Shown here piece after piece: positions 18,467-28,490 of a stretch of DNA of 64,000 nucleotides. Numbering within the stretch: the stretch's first letter is position 1; each line of letters opens with the position of its first letter. Under the pieces are notes generated by a model. The model saw only the letters and a list, made by a program, of their open reading frames with translations. It was not told the origin of the DNA and ran no database searches. Made by a program: the position numbers and the translations under genes. The stretch lies in the NCBI GenBank assembly GCA_934096585.1, contig CAKOMG010000009.1, forward strand, positions 1 to 64,000. Direction: 5' to 3'. Source of the stretch: an uncultured Bacilli bacterium. GTDB lineage: Bacteria; Bacillota_I; Bacilli_A; ML615J-28; CAG-698.

Positions 18467-19453
18467 TTATTTTGTTGAATCACGCCATACAAATTTATAA
18501 TCGACTACTAAATTTTGTGGTTTTGTTTCTTCTCCATCTTTCATTAAGTCAGTTAACTCTTTCATTGATGCACTACCAATTTCATAAATTGGCGTATCAA
18601 CACAACTTAATTTTGGATATGATAACTCAGCATATTTTGTATTTTGGAATCCTATTACTTGGAATTGATCAGGTACTTTGATTCCTTTCTTTTGAGCAAC
18701 ATTCATAAAACTAATAGCAATTGAATCGCGAACTACTAATGCCACTTCTGGAACTTTCTTGTCTAAATATGCATCAAAATCTTTTTCATTAGTATGAATA
18801 TCTCCGGTAGTAGCAAATATTTCAGGTTGCAATCCTGCTTCTTTCATTGCTCTTTCATATCCTCTTTGTTTTAATTCATTTACTAAATATGATGTATGTG
18901 TTGTAACGAAGACAATTTTTTTATTGCCACGATCAATCATTTGCTTTGTGATGTCGTATCCACATTTTTCATTATCAATTGTTACACTTCCAAATTCGCT
19001 CTTATCAGAAACGCCATTAACAAATACAACTGGTACTGGTGTATATTTTATAAGTTCATACACTTCTTTGCTTAATTCGTCATTCATTAATATAATTCCA
19101 TCAACACTTGATGCAATTACATTGCCCCAAACATCTTTTTCGTTTTCAGAATCATCATTAACAAATAGTCTAATCATGTAACCATACTTTTTAGCGCTAT
19201 CTTGTACTCCTTGAATCATCTCTGAAATAGATGCTCTAGTTAATGTTGGGACTACAATAGCAACAGTAGTTGATTTTCTACTAGCAAGTCCTCTTGCATT
19301 AGCGTTAGGTTTGTAACCTTTGTCTTTGATGATTTTAAGTACTCTTTCCCTTGTTGCTGGCTTGACTTTTTCAGGATGGTTAAGCACACGTGAAACTGTT
19401 GCAAGGCTTACTCCAGCTGATCCAGCTATGTCATAAATTTTAGTTTGATCCAT
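18467..19453 (-). CDS. ccpA: LacI-family regulator, probably CcpA
   Basis: A 328-aa regulator. The N-terminal LacI-type HTH reads KIYDIAGSAGVSLATVSRVLNHPEKV (about 5-30), followed by the hinge helix PNANARGLASRKSTTVAIVVP, both close to CcpA of Bacilli. The ligand-binding core continues to a C-terminal WRDSTK. CcpA binds cre sites with HPr-Ser-P as co-regulator and sets carbon catabolite control. Its position next to tyrS is reminiscent of the ccpA-acu-tyrS neighbourhood of Bacillus. A sugar-specific LacI paralogue cannot be fully excluded. Confidence 0.8.
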   Translation of the reverse strand: MDQTKIYDIAGSAGVSLATVSRVLNHPEKVKPATRERVLKIIKDKGYKPNANARGLASRKSTTVAIVVPTLTRASISEMIQGVQDSAKKYGYMIRLFVNDDSENEKDVWGNVIASSVDGIILMNDELSKEVYELIKYTPVPVVFVNGVSDKSEFGSVTIDNEKCGYDITKQMIDRGNKKIVFVTTHTSYLVNELKQRGYERAMKEAGLQPEIFATTGDIHTNEKDFDAYLDKKVPEVALVVRDSIAISFMNVAQKKGIKVPDQFQVIGFQNTKYAELSYPKLSCVDTPIYEIGSASMKELTDLMKDGEETKPQNLVVDYKFVWRDSTK

Positions 19454-19522
19454 AAAATCACCTTCCTTCTACTTATTTTAGCATATTATAAAATTTTATT
19501 CAAGTCTTTTATGAAAATTATT

Positions 19523-20152
19523 TTATTCGTTTTCATTTTTTTGTTTTTTATCAAACTGTAAAATATTTTGTGATGTATGTCTTTTAATATTATAATCTAA
19601 ATCCCAATAACTATGTTTATATTTCTTTCGTGTATAATTATATGTTACACTTATTCTTGGGGCCTTTAAAATAATTTTATATGTTAAACCTATACTATGA
19701 TTTTGCATATTGTTTGGATTAAATTCTTGAATATAACGCATTGTTTGTTCTTTAAATCTTTTCCATTTTAATAGTCTAACTGGATATATTGTATTATTAT
19801 ATTCTAAATAAACAAATCCTTTTTTATCTTCTTGATACTTTACTTGATAGGCTATTTCTCCATCTTCATATGAAATGTATTCAAAATAATTAATATTATC
19901 AATATTTAACTTTTTATGATTTTTTTCATTAGTCTCTAATCTTTTCAGATATTTCTTTAGCCTTTTAATGAATTCATTAATATCAAAGCGACTTTTAACA
20001 CATGTTGAAACATATTTTACATATATAGCATCAATTATTTGTAATGTTTTTCTTTCGCTTTGTATATATGAATTAATTTTTTGTTTAAGGCATAAAACTT
20101 CTTCATTTGTTTGTAATATTTGTATTAATTTTTCATTAATCATTTTATTCAT
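19523..20152 (-). CDS. uncharacterised protein
   Basis: A 209-aa Lys/Tyr-rich soluble protein with no motif I recognise. The first 100 residues look helical and the rest has short beta-like aromatic strands (GEIAYQVKYQ, FVYLEYNNTIYPVRLLKWK). Its start overlaps the stop of the acyltransferase-kinase fusion by 8 nt, so it is probably translated by coupling as the last gene of the polysaccharide operon. No signal peptide or membrane helix is seen. Confidence 0.5.
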   Translation of the reverse strand: MNKMINEKLIQILQTNEEVLCLKQKINSYIQSERKTLQIIDAIYVKYVSTCVKSRFDINEFIKRLKKYLKRLETNEKNHKKLNIDNINYFEYISYEDGEIAYQVKYQEDKKGFVYLEYNNTIYPVRLLKWKRFKEQTMRYIQEFNPNNMQNHSIGLTYKIILKAPRISVTYNYTRKKYKHSYWDLDYNIKRHTSQNILQFDKKQKNENE

Positions 20153-21452
20153 CTAATTTGATTAAATAGGCATTATCATAATGAAGTTTAATTAACAATT
20201 TATTAATTATTCTTTTTATTTTCATTTCATTTTTTTCTATTTCTTTTGCAAGTTTTAATTGATTTCTTGCTCTTTCTAAATTGTGTTCTGGTCTACTTTT
20301 ATCAATCCTAAAATAATGATCTCCTTCTATATAGTCCATCAAGAAACGCATGGCACATTCGATCGTTATTATTCTAAATCCTTGATAAAACAACAAAACT
20401 TCAAGTGGAGTAATCGGTTTATAACAATTAACATTATCTCTTGGTTTTAATTCTTCTAGAAATCCTTCAGTAAATGCTTCAACAAGTTTTAAATTTACTC
20501 CTACTTTCTTTAAATCAGTTTCATCTTCTTTTGCATACGATGCACCAAATCTTAAAGCATCTCCATAATCATATAATAGCGATCCTTTCATAACAGTATC
20601 TAAATCGATTATTGTTAAAAACTTGCCCGTATTTTGATCAAGCATAATATTATTTTTATTTTCTATAACTAAAGTGTCTTTAAAGATTAACAATAAAATT
20701 ATTGCTTCAACTAAAACAAAGATTGTATTGTTACGATAAAATAAAGATGTGCCTACTGATAGTGAGTAATGACTAACAATTAGTTCCAATACTATTTTTG
20801 ATACAAATATAGTAAGTATAGTTGTAATTAATGATATAACTAATTTCCACTTTTTAAAAGAAATATTAAGTTTTTTTATTGTCCCCCCAATAATGTATAA
20901 ACTTATGAATTGTATAATACTATACCCATGTGTACTATCTAGTTCTTTAAAAAAAACAGCAAATATTGGCAATATAAAAAATAAGCAAATAATAATTAAA
21001 TTCAATAATATTAACTGTTTAGTTTTTAGCCTTGTTATTAAAATGTTAATAAAAGGCATAAATAACAATAGCACAACATAGCAAGTAAAAAACCAATAAG
21101 TTGAATTAAATACAGGAAATATAGATAATTTAATATTGTAAAAACTTAAATTATTTGGATCAATAATAATAAAAATAATGAACAATAAAACAGAATAAAA
21201 ATAAACTCTACCCCATAATTTTAATATTCTTTGAGTTTTAAAATTTTTGTTAATCATCAAAAACCCCGTCATTAAAATAAAACAATTTACTGCACATACT
21301 GTAAATGATTGTATTAACCAACTGAATATCCATTTAAAACCTAAAAATTCAAATGGAGAATTGAATGGAGTATGTGCAAACAAATGGCCAATTACAATAA
21401 ATAGCATTAAAATTATTCTTAATAAATCAAAACCAAAAATGTATTTTTTCAT
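20145..21452 (-). pseudogene. acyltransferase-3 N-part fused to C-terminal half of a NahK-type kinase
   Basis: A 435-aa frame made of two unrelated halves. Residues about 1-262 are an acyltransferase family 3 membrane protein (KKYIFGFDLLRIILMLFIV at the start, eight or nine helices), but the last helices of that fold are missing. From NNIMLDQNTGK on (about 267), the sequence is the C-terminal half of an N-acetylhexosamine 1-kinase/phosphotransferase: IIDLDTVMKGSLLYDYGDALRFGA, then the terminal helices. The kinase N-lobe and the catalytic HxD loop just before NNIM are absent. The junction lies near 20645-20665. Neither half can be complete, so it is probably a deletion fusion. ATG 21452 has a weak SD. 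Confidence 0.7.
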
Positions 21453-21465
21453 AATTCTCTCTATT

Positions 21466-22635
21466 CTATAAAATAAAAAATTTATATGCGCATAAATCAC
21501 CACGAGTACAAGCAAGTATCAATACAAGTAATGATATACCTATAATAATTTCTTCATATTTTTTCGAAGAATACTCTTTCAAATTAAAACAAATCAAAGG
21601 CATTGTTAAAATAGAAACAAATGTGATAGTTCTATGAAAGATAGAATATTGATAACAAAAAACAAGTGCAACAATAAAAAACATAGAAACAAAAATAAAA
21701 ATATTAAAATAAGTGTTTTTATCTATTATTTTATAATTCATTAATTTTCTATTTTTTAAGAAAAATATTAATGAATATCCTATTGTGAGACACTGTAACT
21801 CAGCAATTATATATTCCCATATATAACTATAATGGTCTTCAAATAAATATGATTTAGCCTTCTCGATAGCTTCTTTTATATAGTTTTTTCCATATATTAT
21901 TGTGAATGCACAAACTATAATAACAATACAAGTATTCAATATTTTAACACTTTTCTTTTGCTCACGTTTAAATAAAGAAAGAATTAATTTCATTAGAAAT
22001 AAAATCAAGATATAAGGATGAATCAAGCAAGTAATTAACTCAATTAAATAAATTATAATTGTTTTAGTTAAATTAATTTTATGATTAGTTAATTCATAGT
22101 ATAAACATCTAGCAAAAATGGCAGCTGCCATAAGAGTTCTAACGCCTGAAATGACTTCAAGAAATTTTCCCATTGCCATAAATGCCAACATTGCTATTGC
22201 AATTTGTTTTGATTCAATATTAAAATTTTTTTGTAGAGATTTCAGTATTGAAAATACATTCGAATAGAATATAAAACATGTCATCATTGGTAAAAAGCCA
22301 TCTAATCCCGTACATCGACATATATAAATATAAATATACGCAACCGGCACATTTGATTTAAAAGCTATTTGCGTAATGAAATCGTTGAATTTCATATTTG
22401 GCCAATTTTTTGATATTTCAAGTAAACGATATAAATCAGTTGTTTTTTCAGGAATAAAAATAAAAGCCATAATTGATAATATTATTACATAAATGTTTAG
22501 TAAGCCAGCCGTTTTTTTTCTAGAACAACTATATCTAATTCCGTAATAAAAGATAAATAGGGTACAAGCATATATCATAACACCTATCAAACGTTCTATA
22601 ACCATTTTATCTTGAATGAAAGAATAGATTGTCAT
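21466..22635 (-). CDS. EpsG/Wzy-like polysaccharide polymerase
   Basis: A 389-aa integral membrane protein with about ten helices. The arrangement and the DLYRLLEISKNWP and SGVRTLMAAAIFARCLYY stretches match the EpsG family of O-antigen/exopolysaccharide polymerases, which join repeat units at the outer face of the membrane. The ATG overlaps the stop of the upstream GT4 gene (ATGA), with GGAG inside that gene, so the two are translationally coupled. The family is defined mostly by topology, so the exact reaction is inferred from context. Confidence 0.75.
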   Translation of the reverse strand: MTIYSFIQDKMVIERLIGVMIYACTLFIFYYGIRYSCSRKKTAGLLNIYVIILSIMAFIFIPEKTTDLYRLLEISKNWPNMKFNDFITQIAFKSNVPVAYIYIYICRCTGLDGFLPMMTCFIFYSNVFSILKSLQKNFNIESKQIAIAMLAFMAMGKFLEVISGVRTLMAAAIFARCLYYELTNHKINLTKTIIIYLIELITCLIHPYILILFLMKLILSLFKREQKKSVKILNTCIVIIVCAFTIIYGKNYIKEAIEKAKSYLFEDHYSYIWEYIIAELQCLTIGYSLIFFLKNRKLMNYKIIDKNTYFNIFIFVSMFFIVALVFCYQYSIFHRTITFVSILTMPLICFNLKEYSSKKYEEIIIGISLLVLILACTRGDLCAYKFFIL

Positions 22636-23714
22636 AGTAATTCTTCTCCATAACCTATGATTTTTTTATAAGATTCAACAGTCTCCTCAGATATTTGTTT
22701 CCATTCAAAATTGTTTAATATCATTTTGACAGCATTGTTTCCTTTCATAATTAATTTATCTTTTTCTTCTAACACTAGAATTATATTTTTTGCAATAGCA
22801 TTAACATTTGTTTCACATGCCCATCCTGAATTGCTATTTTGAATATCATCATATAAATTTGTTCCTTTTGTAACAAGACAAGGCACACCATATGCTAATG
22901 CTTCTAAAATACCAACAGGCATTCCTTCTGTTCTTGAAGTTTGAATAAATACATCAGTTGCTAAAAGAATGTCTTCTTTTTCTTTTCCGTAAACAGGATA
23001 ATGAGTTTTTATTAAATGTGTAACATTGTAATGTTTAATTAATTTATTTAATTTTTTGCATCTACCTAAAATATCAGGACCATATATGTCAAATACACAA
23101 TTTTTAGCTACTAAATAATCTTTAATACTTGATACAGATTTAATTAATAAATCCAAACCTTTTGTATATTGTTCAAGTCTGCCTATATAAGTAAATTGAA
23201 TTTTATTTGTACTAAAACAATCTTTTTTAATATTTGGTATATAAACACCATTTTTACCAATAATTTTCGAAACACTAAAATGAGTATTCATCATTTCTTG
23301 TTTTGATAAGCATTGTAGTGCTGCGGCTTTATTTATAAAACTATTAAACAATAATATATTAGCGATTTTCTTTTTAATGAATTTCTTTTTTTGTGCAATT
23401 TTTGTCAAATCTCCGTGAGGTAAAATTATATATGTAATTTTTCTTTTCACTAGATCCTTATATATTGCCAAATATTCTTTAATATATGTCTGATGAAATA
23501 CAACTAAATCAGGATGATTATAAGGATTAGGTAAAGTCAGCAAACTATTATTTTTTAAATAAAATTGTTTTTTTATAGATGGTATATTATAACCTTTAAT
23601 ATTTATAAAACATACGTCAGCAAAATAAGTTTGATTTTTTACATGTTCAGGAACTACATAAGATACTCCGTCACATTGATTTTCTACTATTGACGCAATG
23701 TGCACAATAACCAT
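22632..23714 (-). CDS. glycosyltransferase family 4
   Basis: A 360-aa GT-B enzyme of the GT4 type. The C-terminal nucleotide-sugar site is clear: FTYIGRLEQYTKGLDLLIKS (about 175-195) and SRTEGMPVGILEALAYGVPCL (about 272-292) with the E-x7-E motif. The N-terminal acceptor domain has IILPHGDLTKIA. It would add one sugar to the lipid-linked repeat unit in the cytoplasm. SD GGGTGG. Lies between the rearranged GT2 and the polymerase gene. Confidence 0.88.
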   Translation of the reverse strand: MVIVHIASIVENQCDGVSYVVPEHVKNQTYFADVCFINIKGYNIPSIKKQFYLKNNSLLTLPNPYNHPDLVVFHQTYIKEYLAIYKDLVKRKITYIILPHGDLTKIAQKKKFIKKKIANILLFNSFINKAAALQCLSKQEMMNTHFSVSKIIGKNGVYIPNIKKDCFSTNKIQFTYIGRLEQYTKGLDLLIKSVSSIKDYLVAKNCVFDIYGPDILGRCKKLNKLIKHYNVTHLIKTHYPVYGKEKEDILLATDVFIQTSRTEGMPVGILEALAYGVPCLVTKGTNLYDDIQNSNSGWACETNVNAIAKNIILVLEEKDKLIMKGNNAVKMILNNFEWKQISEETVESYKKIIGYGEELL

Positions 23715-23748
23715 AATTTACCACCCTTTTTTTATTAAATTTACTATG

Positions 23749-24645
23749 CTACAAATTAGATAGTAAATTTTTATATTTTTCTATTACCAAAAGAATTTCA
23801 TCTGATACTGGTCCATCCACAACCAATACAATCTCAGCTGGCTTTATTGATTGATCTATAGATATACTTTTTAACGCTTTATCAAACCATTCAGGATTAT
23901 CTTTTACATAAACGCTCATAGCAACTGAAAATTTTGGAAATTCTTCATTGTTAATAATATTATTTTTTTTATGTTTAGATTGAGAAAAATTATTTTTTTT
24001 TCTTATAATTCTAAAAAAAGTACTTCTTAATCGTTTTGTCATAACTATTTCTACTATAAATCTAATAAAAGTATTTATAATATACCTTGGAAAACTAATT
24101 ATATGGTTTTTAAACATATATTTTTGAATTTGTTTTTCGCTTTTGTAATACGTATTACCCCCACGTCTATTAGCCATATCAAATCCTGCACGAACATTCA
24201 CTACAACATTTGGTAAATTTTCAAAAATGTAATTATGCTGCATCATACGAATCCACAAATAATAATCTTCATTGTATGGAAAATCAATATATCCTCCACT
24301 ATTTAAGACAGCACTTCGCTTAAATATAACGGATACGTGATTCATTGGGCATCTTTTTTTCATATTTTTTTTTATAGAAACATCATTTGTTTTAACTTCT
24401 CTGTATCCTATAATATTGTCTTCTGTTCCTATAAACTCAGATATATAACCTCCAACCACATCTAAATTATTATTTTCCATAAATAATTTAATTTGCTCTT
24501 CAAACCTGTTAGGTAAAGATATGTCATCGCTATCCATCCTAGCTATTAGTTCATAACTTGCATTATGAATGGCTAAATTTAAAGCATTTCCTAAGCCTCT
24601 ATTTTCAGGCAAATAAATTACATTAAATATAATTTTTTCTTTCAC
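23749..24645 (-). pseudogene. rearranged GT2 glycosyltransferase: C-part followed by N-part
   Basis: A 298-aa frame with GTG start right at the stop of the sugar-transferase gene. Residues 1-217 match a GT2 enzyme from the middle on: LPENRGLGNALN, the DXD-like ARMDSDD (35-41), the NEDYYLWIRM acceptor motif (125-134) and a basic C-terminus. The N-terminal strand of the GT-A fold is missing. After an 18-residue N/K-rich linker, residues 236-298 are exactly that missing piece (KFSVAMSVYVKDNPEWF, EIVLVVDGP). They stop at the point where the first part begins. Each half is incomplete, so activity is doubtful unless the halves associate. Confidence 0.7.
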
Positions 24646-24646
24646 A

Positions 24647-25405
24647 TTAATTAACCACTTTTTCTATTTTTTTAATTTTATTTATATATGATTCTTTTGT
24701 AATTTTACTATTTTCTAATAACCAATCTCCATAATCAATATCAGATACTGTACCTTCACGTGCAATATCACTGCGCTTAAAAACTTTAAATATAGTTTTA
24801 AATATAATTGTTATATCATTCATAAGAGTAATTTTTTTACAATACTCTAAATCATATTTAAATTTTTGTTCCCATGTAATATTATTTCTACCATTTACTT
24901 GAGCAAGTCCTGTTAAACCAGGTCTAACATTATGACGGGTCCTAATTTCATCATTCATAAAAACAAGATCTTTTATTAATTGTGGCCTTGGTCCTACAAT
25001 ACTCATATTTCCAACCAATATATTTAATAATTCTGGAAGTTCATCTAAACTTGTACTTCTTAAAATTTTGCCATATTTATTAAGTCTTTGATCATCCGAA
25101 AGCAAATTACCATTTTTATCTTTTTTATTACTCATTGAACGAAATTTAATAAGTTTAAAAATTATTTCGTTGCCATCTTTTCCTTTTTTTCCAGGTCTAA
25201 GCTGAGTAAAGAAAGGATTACCTCTCATTGCTATAGCACCTGTAATAGTAAGAATTATTAAAAGTGGTGATAATACTATAATTGCTAAAAAGGATAATAC
25301 AAAATCATAAAATCTTTTAAAAAATTGTTTATAAAATATTGATGATAATAATAACCATATAAATATGCTAATTATTACTATTAATAACACAATATACCAT
25401 GGCAT
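24647..25405 (-). CDS. initiating sugar-phosphate transferase (WcaJ/PglC family)
   Basis: A 252-aa membrane enzyme that transfers a sugar phosphate from a UDP-sugar to undecaprenyl phosphate, the first step of repeat-unit assembly. One N-terminal hydrophobic segment, a second membrane-associated helix (LSFLAIIVLSPLLIILTI), then the family signature: PFFTQLRPGKKG, KFRSMSNKKD, LRSTSLDELPELLNILVGNMSIVGPRP. The sequence is closer to the short PglC-like core than to the 450-aa WcaJ. TAATG overlap with the aminotransferase gene, whose product may supply the sugar it uses. Confidence 0.92.
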   Translation of the reverse strand: MPWYIVLLIVIISIFIWLLLSSIFYKQFFKRFYDFVLSFLAIIVLSPLLIILTITGAIAMRGNPFFTQLRPGKKGKDGNEIIFKLIKFRSMSNKKDKNGNLLSDDQRLNKYGKILRSTSLDELPELLNILVGNMSIVGPRPQLIKDLVFMNDEIRTRHNVRPGLTGLAQVNGRNNITWEQKFKYDLEYCKKITLMNDITIIFKTIFKVFKRSDIAREGTVSDIDYGDWLLENSKITKESYINKIKKIEKVVN

Positions 25406-26685
25406 TATTCAAAACATCCTTTGATGACTTCAATAATAATATCTTGTTCTTCCTTTGTCATCTTATTATCGCTAGGCAAACAACATCCTCTTTCAAATAT
25501 ATCAAGTCCTATGTCTTTTGCACTACCTTCAATATATGCATTAGTCTTACATCTAATAGAACCGTTTTGTCCTATGCATTCATGCATTCTATACATTGGT
25601 TGCATATGCATAGGCTTCCATATTGGTCTTCCTTCAGCATTTATACTAGATATAGATTCTAATATTTCTGTTGGACAAGTTTTACCTTTTTCTTTAATGT
25701 ATAAAGCTTTTGAATCATCTCTAACAGTTTTACACATATATTCTTTATCAATTATTAATGCACTCAACCAGTAATTAGGCTCACTATTATCAAGTATCGG
25801 ATTCATTTTGATTGGATAGTCTTTTAGCCCTTCTTTATAACGTTCATATATAGCTTTCTTTTGACTAATATGTTCCTCTAAATGTGGATATTGTCCTCTT
25901 ATTACTCCGGCAACTACATTGCTCATTCTATAGTTATATCCAACTTCTTCATGTTGATACCAAGGAGCATTTTCTCTTGATTGAGTAGACCATTTTCTTG
26001 CTTTATTAGCATCATCTAAATCATTTGTTAGTAAACATCCTCCAGCAGATCCTGTAATAATTTTATTGCCATTATAACTAATAGCCGAATAATCACCGAA
26101 AGATCCACATTGTTGTCCATTTAATGTGGCTCCCATTGCTTCAGCAGCATCTTCAATTAATAGTGCTCCATGTTTATGGGCTATATCTCTAATCATATCT
26201 ACTTTTCCTGGGAAACCATATAGTTCTGCATAAATAACTAATTTTACTTCCGGATATAATTCAAATGCTTTTTCTAATGCTACTGGATCCATATTCCATG
26301 ATGATTCTTCAGTATCAATAAACATTGGTGTTCCACCTTCATATACAACAGAATTTAAAGTTGCTGCAAAAGTCATATCTGAGCAAAATACTTTTTTTCC
26401 TTCTAAAGCACCATGACTAATAGATGGTTTTCCATATAGCTTTTCACCTGCTAGTTTAGCACATAAATGTAATGCAGCAGTACAACATGAAAGTCCAACT
26501 GCATACTTCATTCCTGCTTTATTTGCCGCTATTTTTTCTACTTCATTAATATTTTCACCTACTGTACTCATCCAATTAGTGTTATAAGCCTCAGTCATAT
26601 ATTTAAGCTCTTCTCCATGCATTGTTGGTGTAGACAGCCATACTTTCTTTTTAAATGGTTTAATATTTTTTTTATTAGTATACAT
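25405..26685 (-). CDS. DegT/DnrJ/EryC1-family aminotransferase
   Basis: A 426-aa PLP enzyme that makes 4-amino sugars from UDP-4-keto sugars. Markers are the WMSTVGENINEVE start, LIEDAAEAMGA, the PLP lysine in NGNKIITGSAGG (about residue 210) and the YNYRMSNVVAGV acceptor region. It resembles PglE/PseC-type enzymes. The 4,6-dehydratase and acetyltransferase that usually go with it are not in this cluster and must be elsewhere if the sugar is bacillosamine-like. SD GAGGAG. Confidence 0.87.
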   Translation of the reverse strand: MYTNKKNIKPFKKKVWLSTPTMHGEELKYMTEAYNTNWMSTVGENINEVEKIAANKAGMKYAVGLSCCTAALHLCAKLAGEKLYGKPSISHGALEGKKVFCSDMTFAATLNSVVYEGGTPMFIDTEESSWNMDPVALEKAFELYPEVKLVIYAELYGFPGKVDMIRDIAHKHGALLIEDAAEAMGATLNGQQCGSFGDYSAISYNGNKIITGSAGGCLLTNDLDDANKARKWSTQSRENAPWYQHEEVGYNYRMSNVVAGVIRGQYPHLEEHISQKKAIYERYKEGLKDYPIKMNPILDNSEPNYWLSALIIDKEYMCKTVRDDSKALYIKEKGKTCPTEILESISSINAEGRPIWKPMHMQPMYRMHECIGQNGSIRCKTNAYIEGSAKDIGLDIFERGCCLPSDNKMTKEEQDIIIEVIKGCFE

Positions 26686-26695
26686 GATTACTCCT

Positions 26696-27694
26696 CTATT
26701 TTCTTTTTTCCCAATTCCATTGATCCTTACACATATCTTCTAAAGTTCTAGTTGCTTTAAAATTCATTTCTTTAAAAGCTTTTGAAGGATCAGAATAAGA
26801 TATAGCTATATCTCCTTCTCTCCTTTGAACAATTTTATATTTAATTTTTATACCTGTTGCTTTTTCAAACGCATTTACTACATCTAAAACTGAATATCCT
26901 TTTCCAGTTCCTAAGTTATAAATTTTTAATCCTGGATTTGACTTCACAGTTTTAATTGCACATAAATGCCCATGTGCTAAATCACAAATATGAATATAAT
27001 CTCTCACTCCAGTTCCGTCAATGGTATCATAATCATTTCCAAATATTCTTAAATATTCCAATTTGCCCGACGCTACTTGAGTAATATAAGGTAGTAAATT
27101 ATTTGGTATTCCATTAGGACTTTCACCAATTAAACCACTTGGATGTGCACCGATAGGATTAAAGTATCTAAGGATAATAATATTCCATTTATTATCACTT
27201 TTGTATAAATCTTTTAAAATATCTTCGATCATTACTTTAGTTCTGCCATAAGGACAATTAACTTTACCTGTTTCCAATTCCTCAGTAACAGGAACAATCT
27301 TACTATCTCCATATACTGTTGCACTAGATGAGAACACCAAGTCTTTAACATTATAATTATTCATTACTTCAAGAAGCGTAATCATTGAACCAAGATTATT
27401 ATCATAATATTCAAGAGGCATTTGATTGCTTTCCCCAACTGATTTTAAACCCGCAAAATGAATAACACTATTAATCTCATTTTCTTGAAATATCTTATTT
27501 AAAAGTTCTTTATCTCTTACATCGCCGATATATAATTTAAAATTTTTATTAGTAATTTGTTTAATTCTTCCAACTATAGATTCTTGGGAATTACATAAAT
27601 TATCGATAATTATTACTTCATAATTATTATTTAATAATTCAACACATGTATGACTACCGATATAGCCAAGTCCACCAGTTATTAAAATACTCAC
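26696..27694 (-). CDS. galE: UDP-glucose 4-epimerase
   Basis: A 332-aa cytosolic SDR enzyme interconverting UDP-glucose/UDP-galactose, possibly also the N-acetyl forms. NAD-binding GGLGYIGSH at the N-terminus, FSSSATVYG with the catalytic Ser/Thr, and the YxxxK pair in CPYGRTK (about residue 150). RYFNPIGAHPSG and VRDYIHICDLA complete the GalE pattern. GTG start with GAGGAGG, overlapping the stop of the upstream regulator by one base. Supplies activated sugar to the polysaccharide operon. Confidence 0.95.
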   Translation of the reverse strand: MSILITGGLGYIGSHTCVELLNNNYEVIIIDNLCNSQESIVGRIKQITNKNFKLYIGDVRDKELLNKIFQENEINSVIHFAGLKSVGESNQMPLEYYDNNLGSMITLLEVMNNYNVKDLVFSSSATVYGDSKIVPVTEELETGKVNCPYGRTKVMIEDILKDLYKSDNKWNIIILRYFNPIGAHPSGLIGESPNGIPNNLLPYITQVASGKLEYLRIFGNDYDTIDGTGVRDYIHICDLAHGHLCAIKTVKSNPGLKIYNLGTGKGYSVLDVVNAFEKATGIKIKYKIVQRREGDIAISYSDPSKAFKEMNFKATRTLEDMCKDQWNWEKRK

Positions 27695-28320
27695 TATTCC
27701 TCCTCAAAGAATTCAATAATTAATTCTTCTTTTATACCTTGATCTAGTAATTTTTCTTTGACTACTTTACTATTTGCATATGTTGAAACAAGAATTGCAT
27801 CATAAGTATAGTTTTCTAATTCTTGTAACGAAACAATGTTTTTATTAACCAGTGTATTACCTTGTTTATTAACATCATCATCAATTAAAACAGGAACATT
27901 TAATTTAATACTTTGATCCACATTTAAAATTGATAATAAAATTTCACACACTTCTCCGGCTCCATAGAATATAACATTTTTAAATCCTTTAGATACAAGC
28001 TTATTTAAAAATACTTTACATCCATCTTTTGCTTCATTAAATACTTCTAATGCAGATTCTAAATAATCCATATTTAGATATTTTCTTCTCATTTCACCTT
28101 TTGGCATAATCATGTATTCAACATTTTTAATAGATAGATAATTTCTTTTTAATAAACCTTTTTCTTCAAATTCATCTATATATGTGTTAATTGCAGCTGA
28201 AGACACACCAGCATATATAGCCAAATCCCTTTGGGTTACATGTGAGTCTTTTGCTACAAGAGTTAATATGATATATTCCTTGTATAAAGGAGTTGTCTTA
28301 AAAAATTGTCCAAACTTCAT
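27694..28320 (-). CDS. winged-helix regulator with Rossmann-like C-domain, first gene of the polysaccharide operon
   Basis: About 208 aa. The N-terminus is a winged helix (VTQRDLAIYAGVSSAAINTYIDEFEEKGLL, about 30-60). The C-terminal half (about 105-208) has a dinucleotide or CoA-binding Rossmann look: FKNVIFYGAGEVCEILL, VPVLIDDDVNKQG, YDAILVSTY, as in the N-domain of sugar acetyltransferases of the PglD type. It may sense a nucleotide sugar or cofactor and control this operon. ATG 28320 is chosen because transcription probably starts near 28337, leaving almost no leader for the ATG at 28332. Confidence 0.65.
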   Translation of the reverse strand: MKFGQFFKTTPLYKEYIILTLVAKDSHVTQRDLAIYAGVSSAAINTYIDEFEEKGLLKRNYLSIKNVEYMIMPKGEMRRKYLNMDYLESALEVFNEAKDGCKVFLNKLVSKGFKNVIFYGAGEVCEILLSILNVDQSIKLNVPVLIDDDVNKQGNTLVNKNIVSLQELENYTYDAILVSTYANSKVVKEKLLDQGIKEELIIEFFEEE

Positions 28321-28343
28321 ATGTTTCACCATTAACTAATTTT

Positions 28344-28372
28344 ATTATAACATTTTATTATCTTTTAAGCAA
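28344..28372 (-). promoter_or_regulatory. promoter of the polysaccharide operon
   Basis: Minus strand TTGCTT (28367-28372), 17-bp spacer, TATAAT (28344-28349). Confidence 0.78.
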
Positions 28373-28400
28373 TAACTTTTGTTAACTTACTTAACAACAG

Positions 28401-28447
28401 ATAAAAAAATAATCAATTTAATATATAAAATTAATTGATTATTTCCT
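28401..28447 (-). terminator. terminator of the DUF4143 ATPase gene
   Basis: An 11-bp perfect stem (28408-28418 with 28433-28443) and a U-rich tail on the minus strand, about 45 nt after the stop codon. Confidence 0.75.
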
Positions 28448-28490
28448 ATAAGAATATACAACCACATATTTAATATGAATCTCATTTTTA

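Noticed and set aside
19523..28320. Insertion-sequence-mediated rearrangement of the polysaccharide locus
   Set aside because: No transposase, terminal inverted repeats or target duplication could be seen near either junction.
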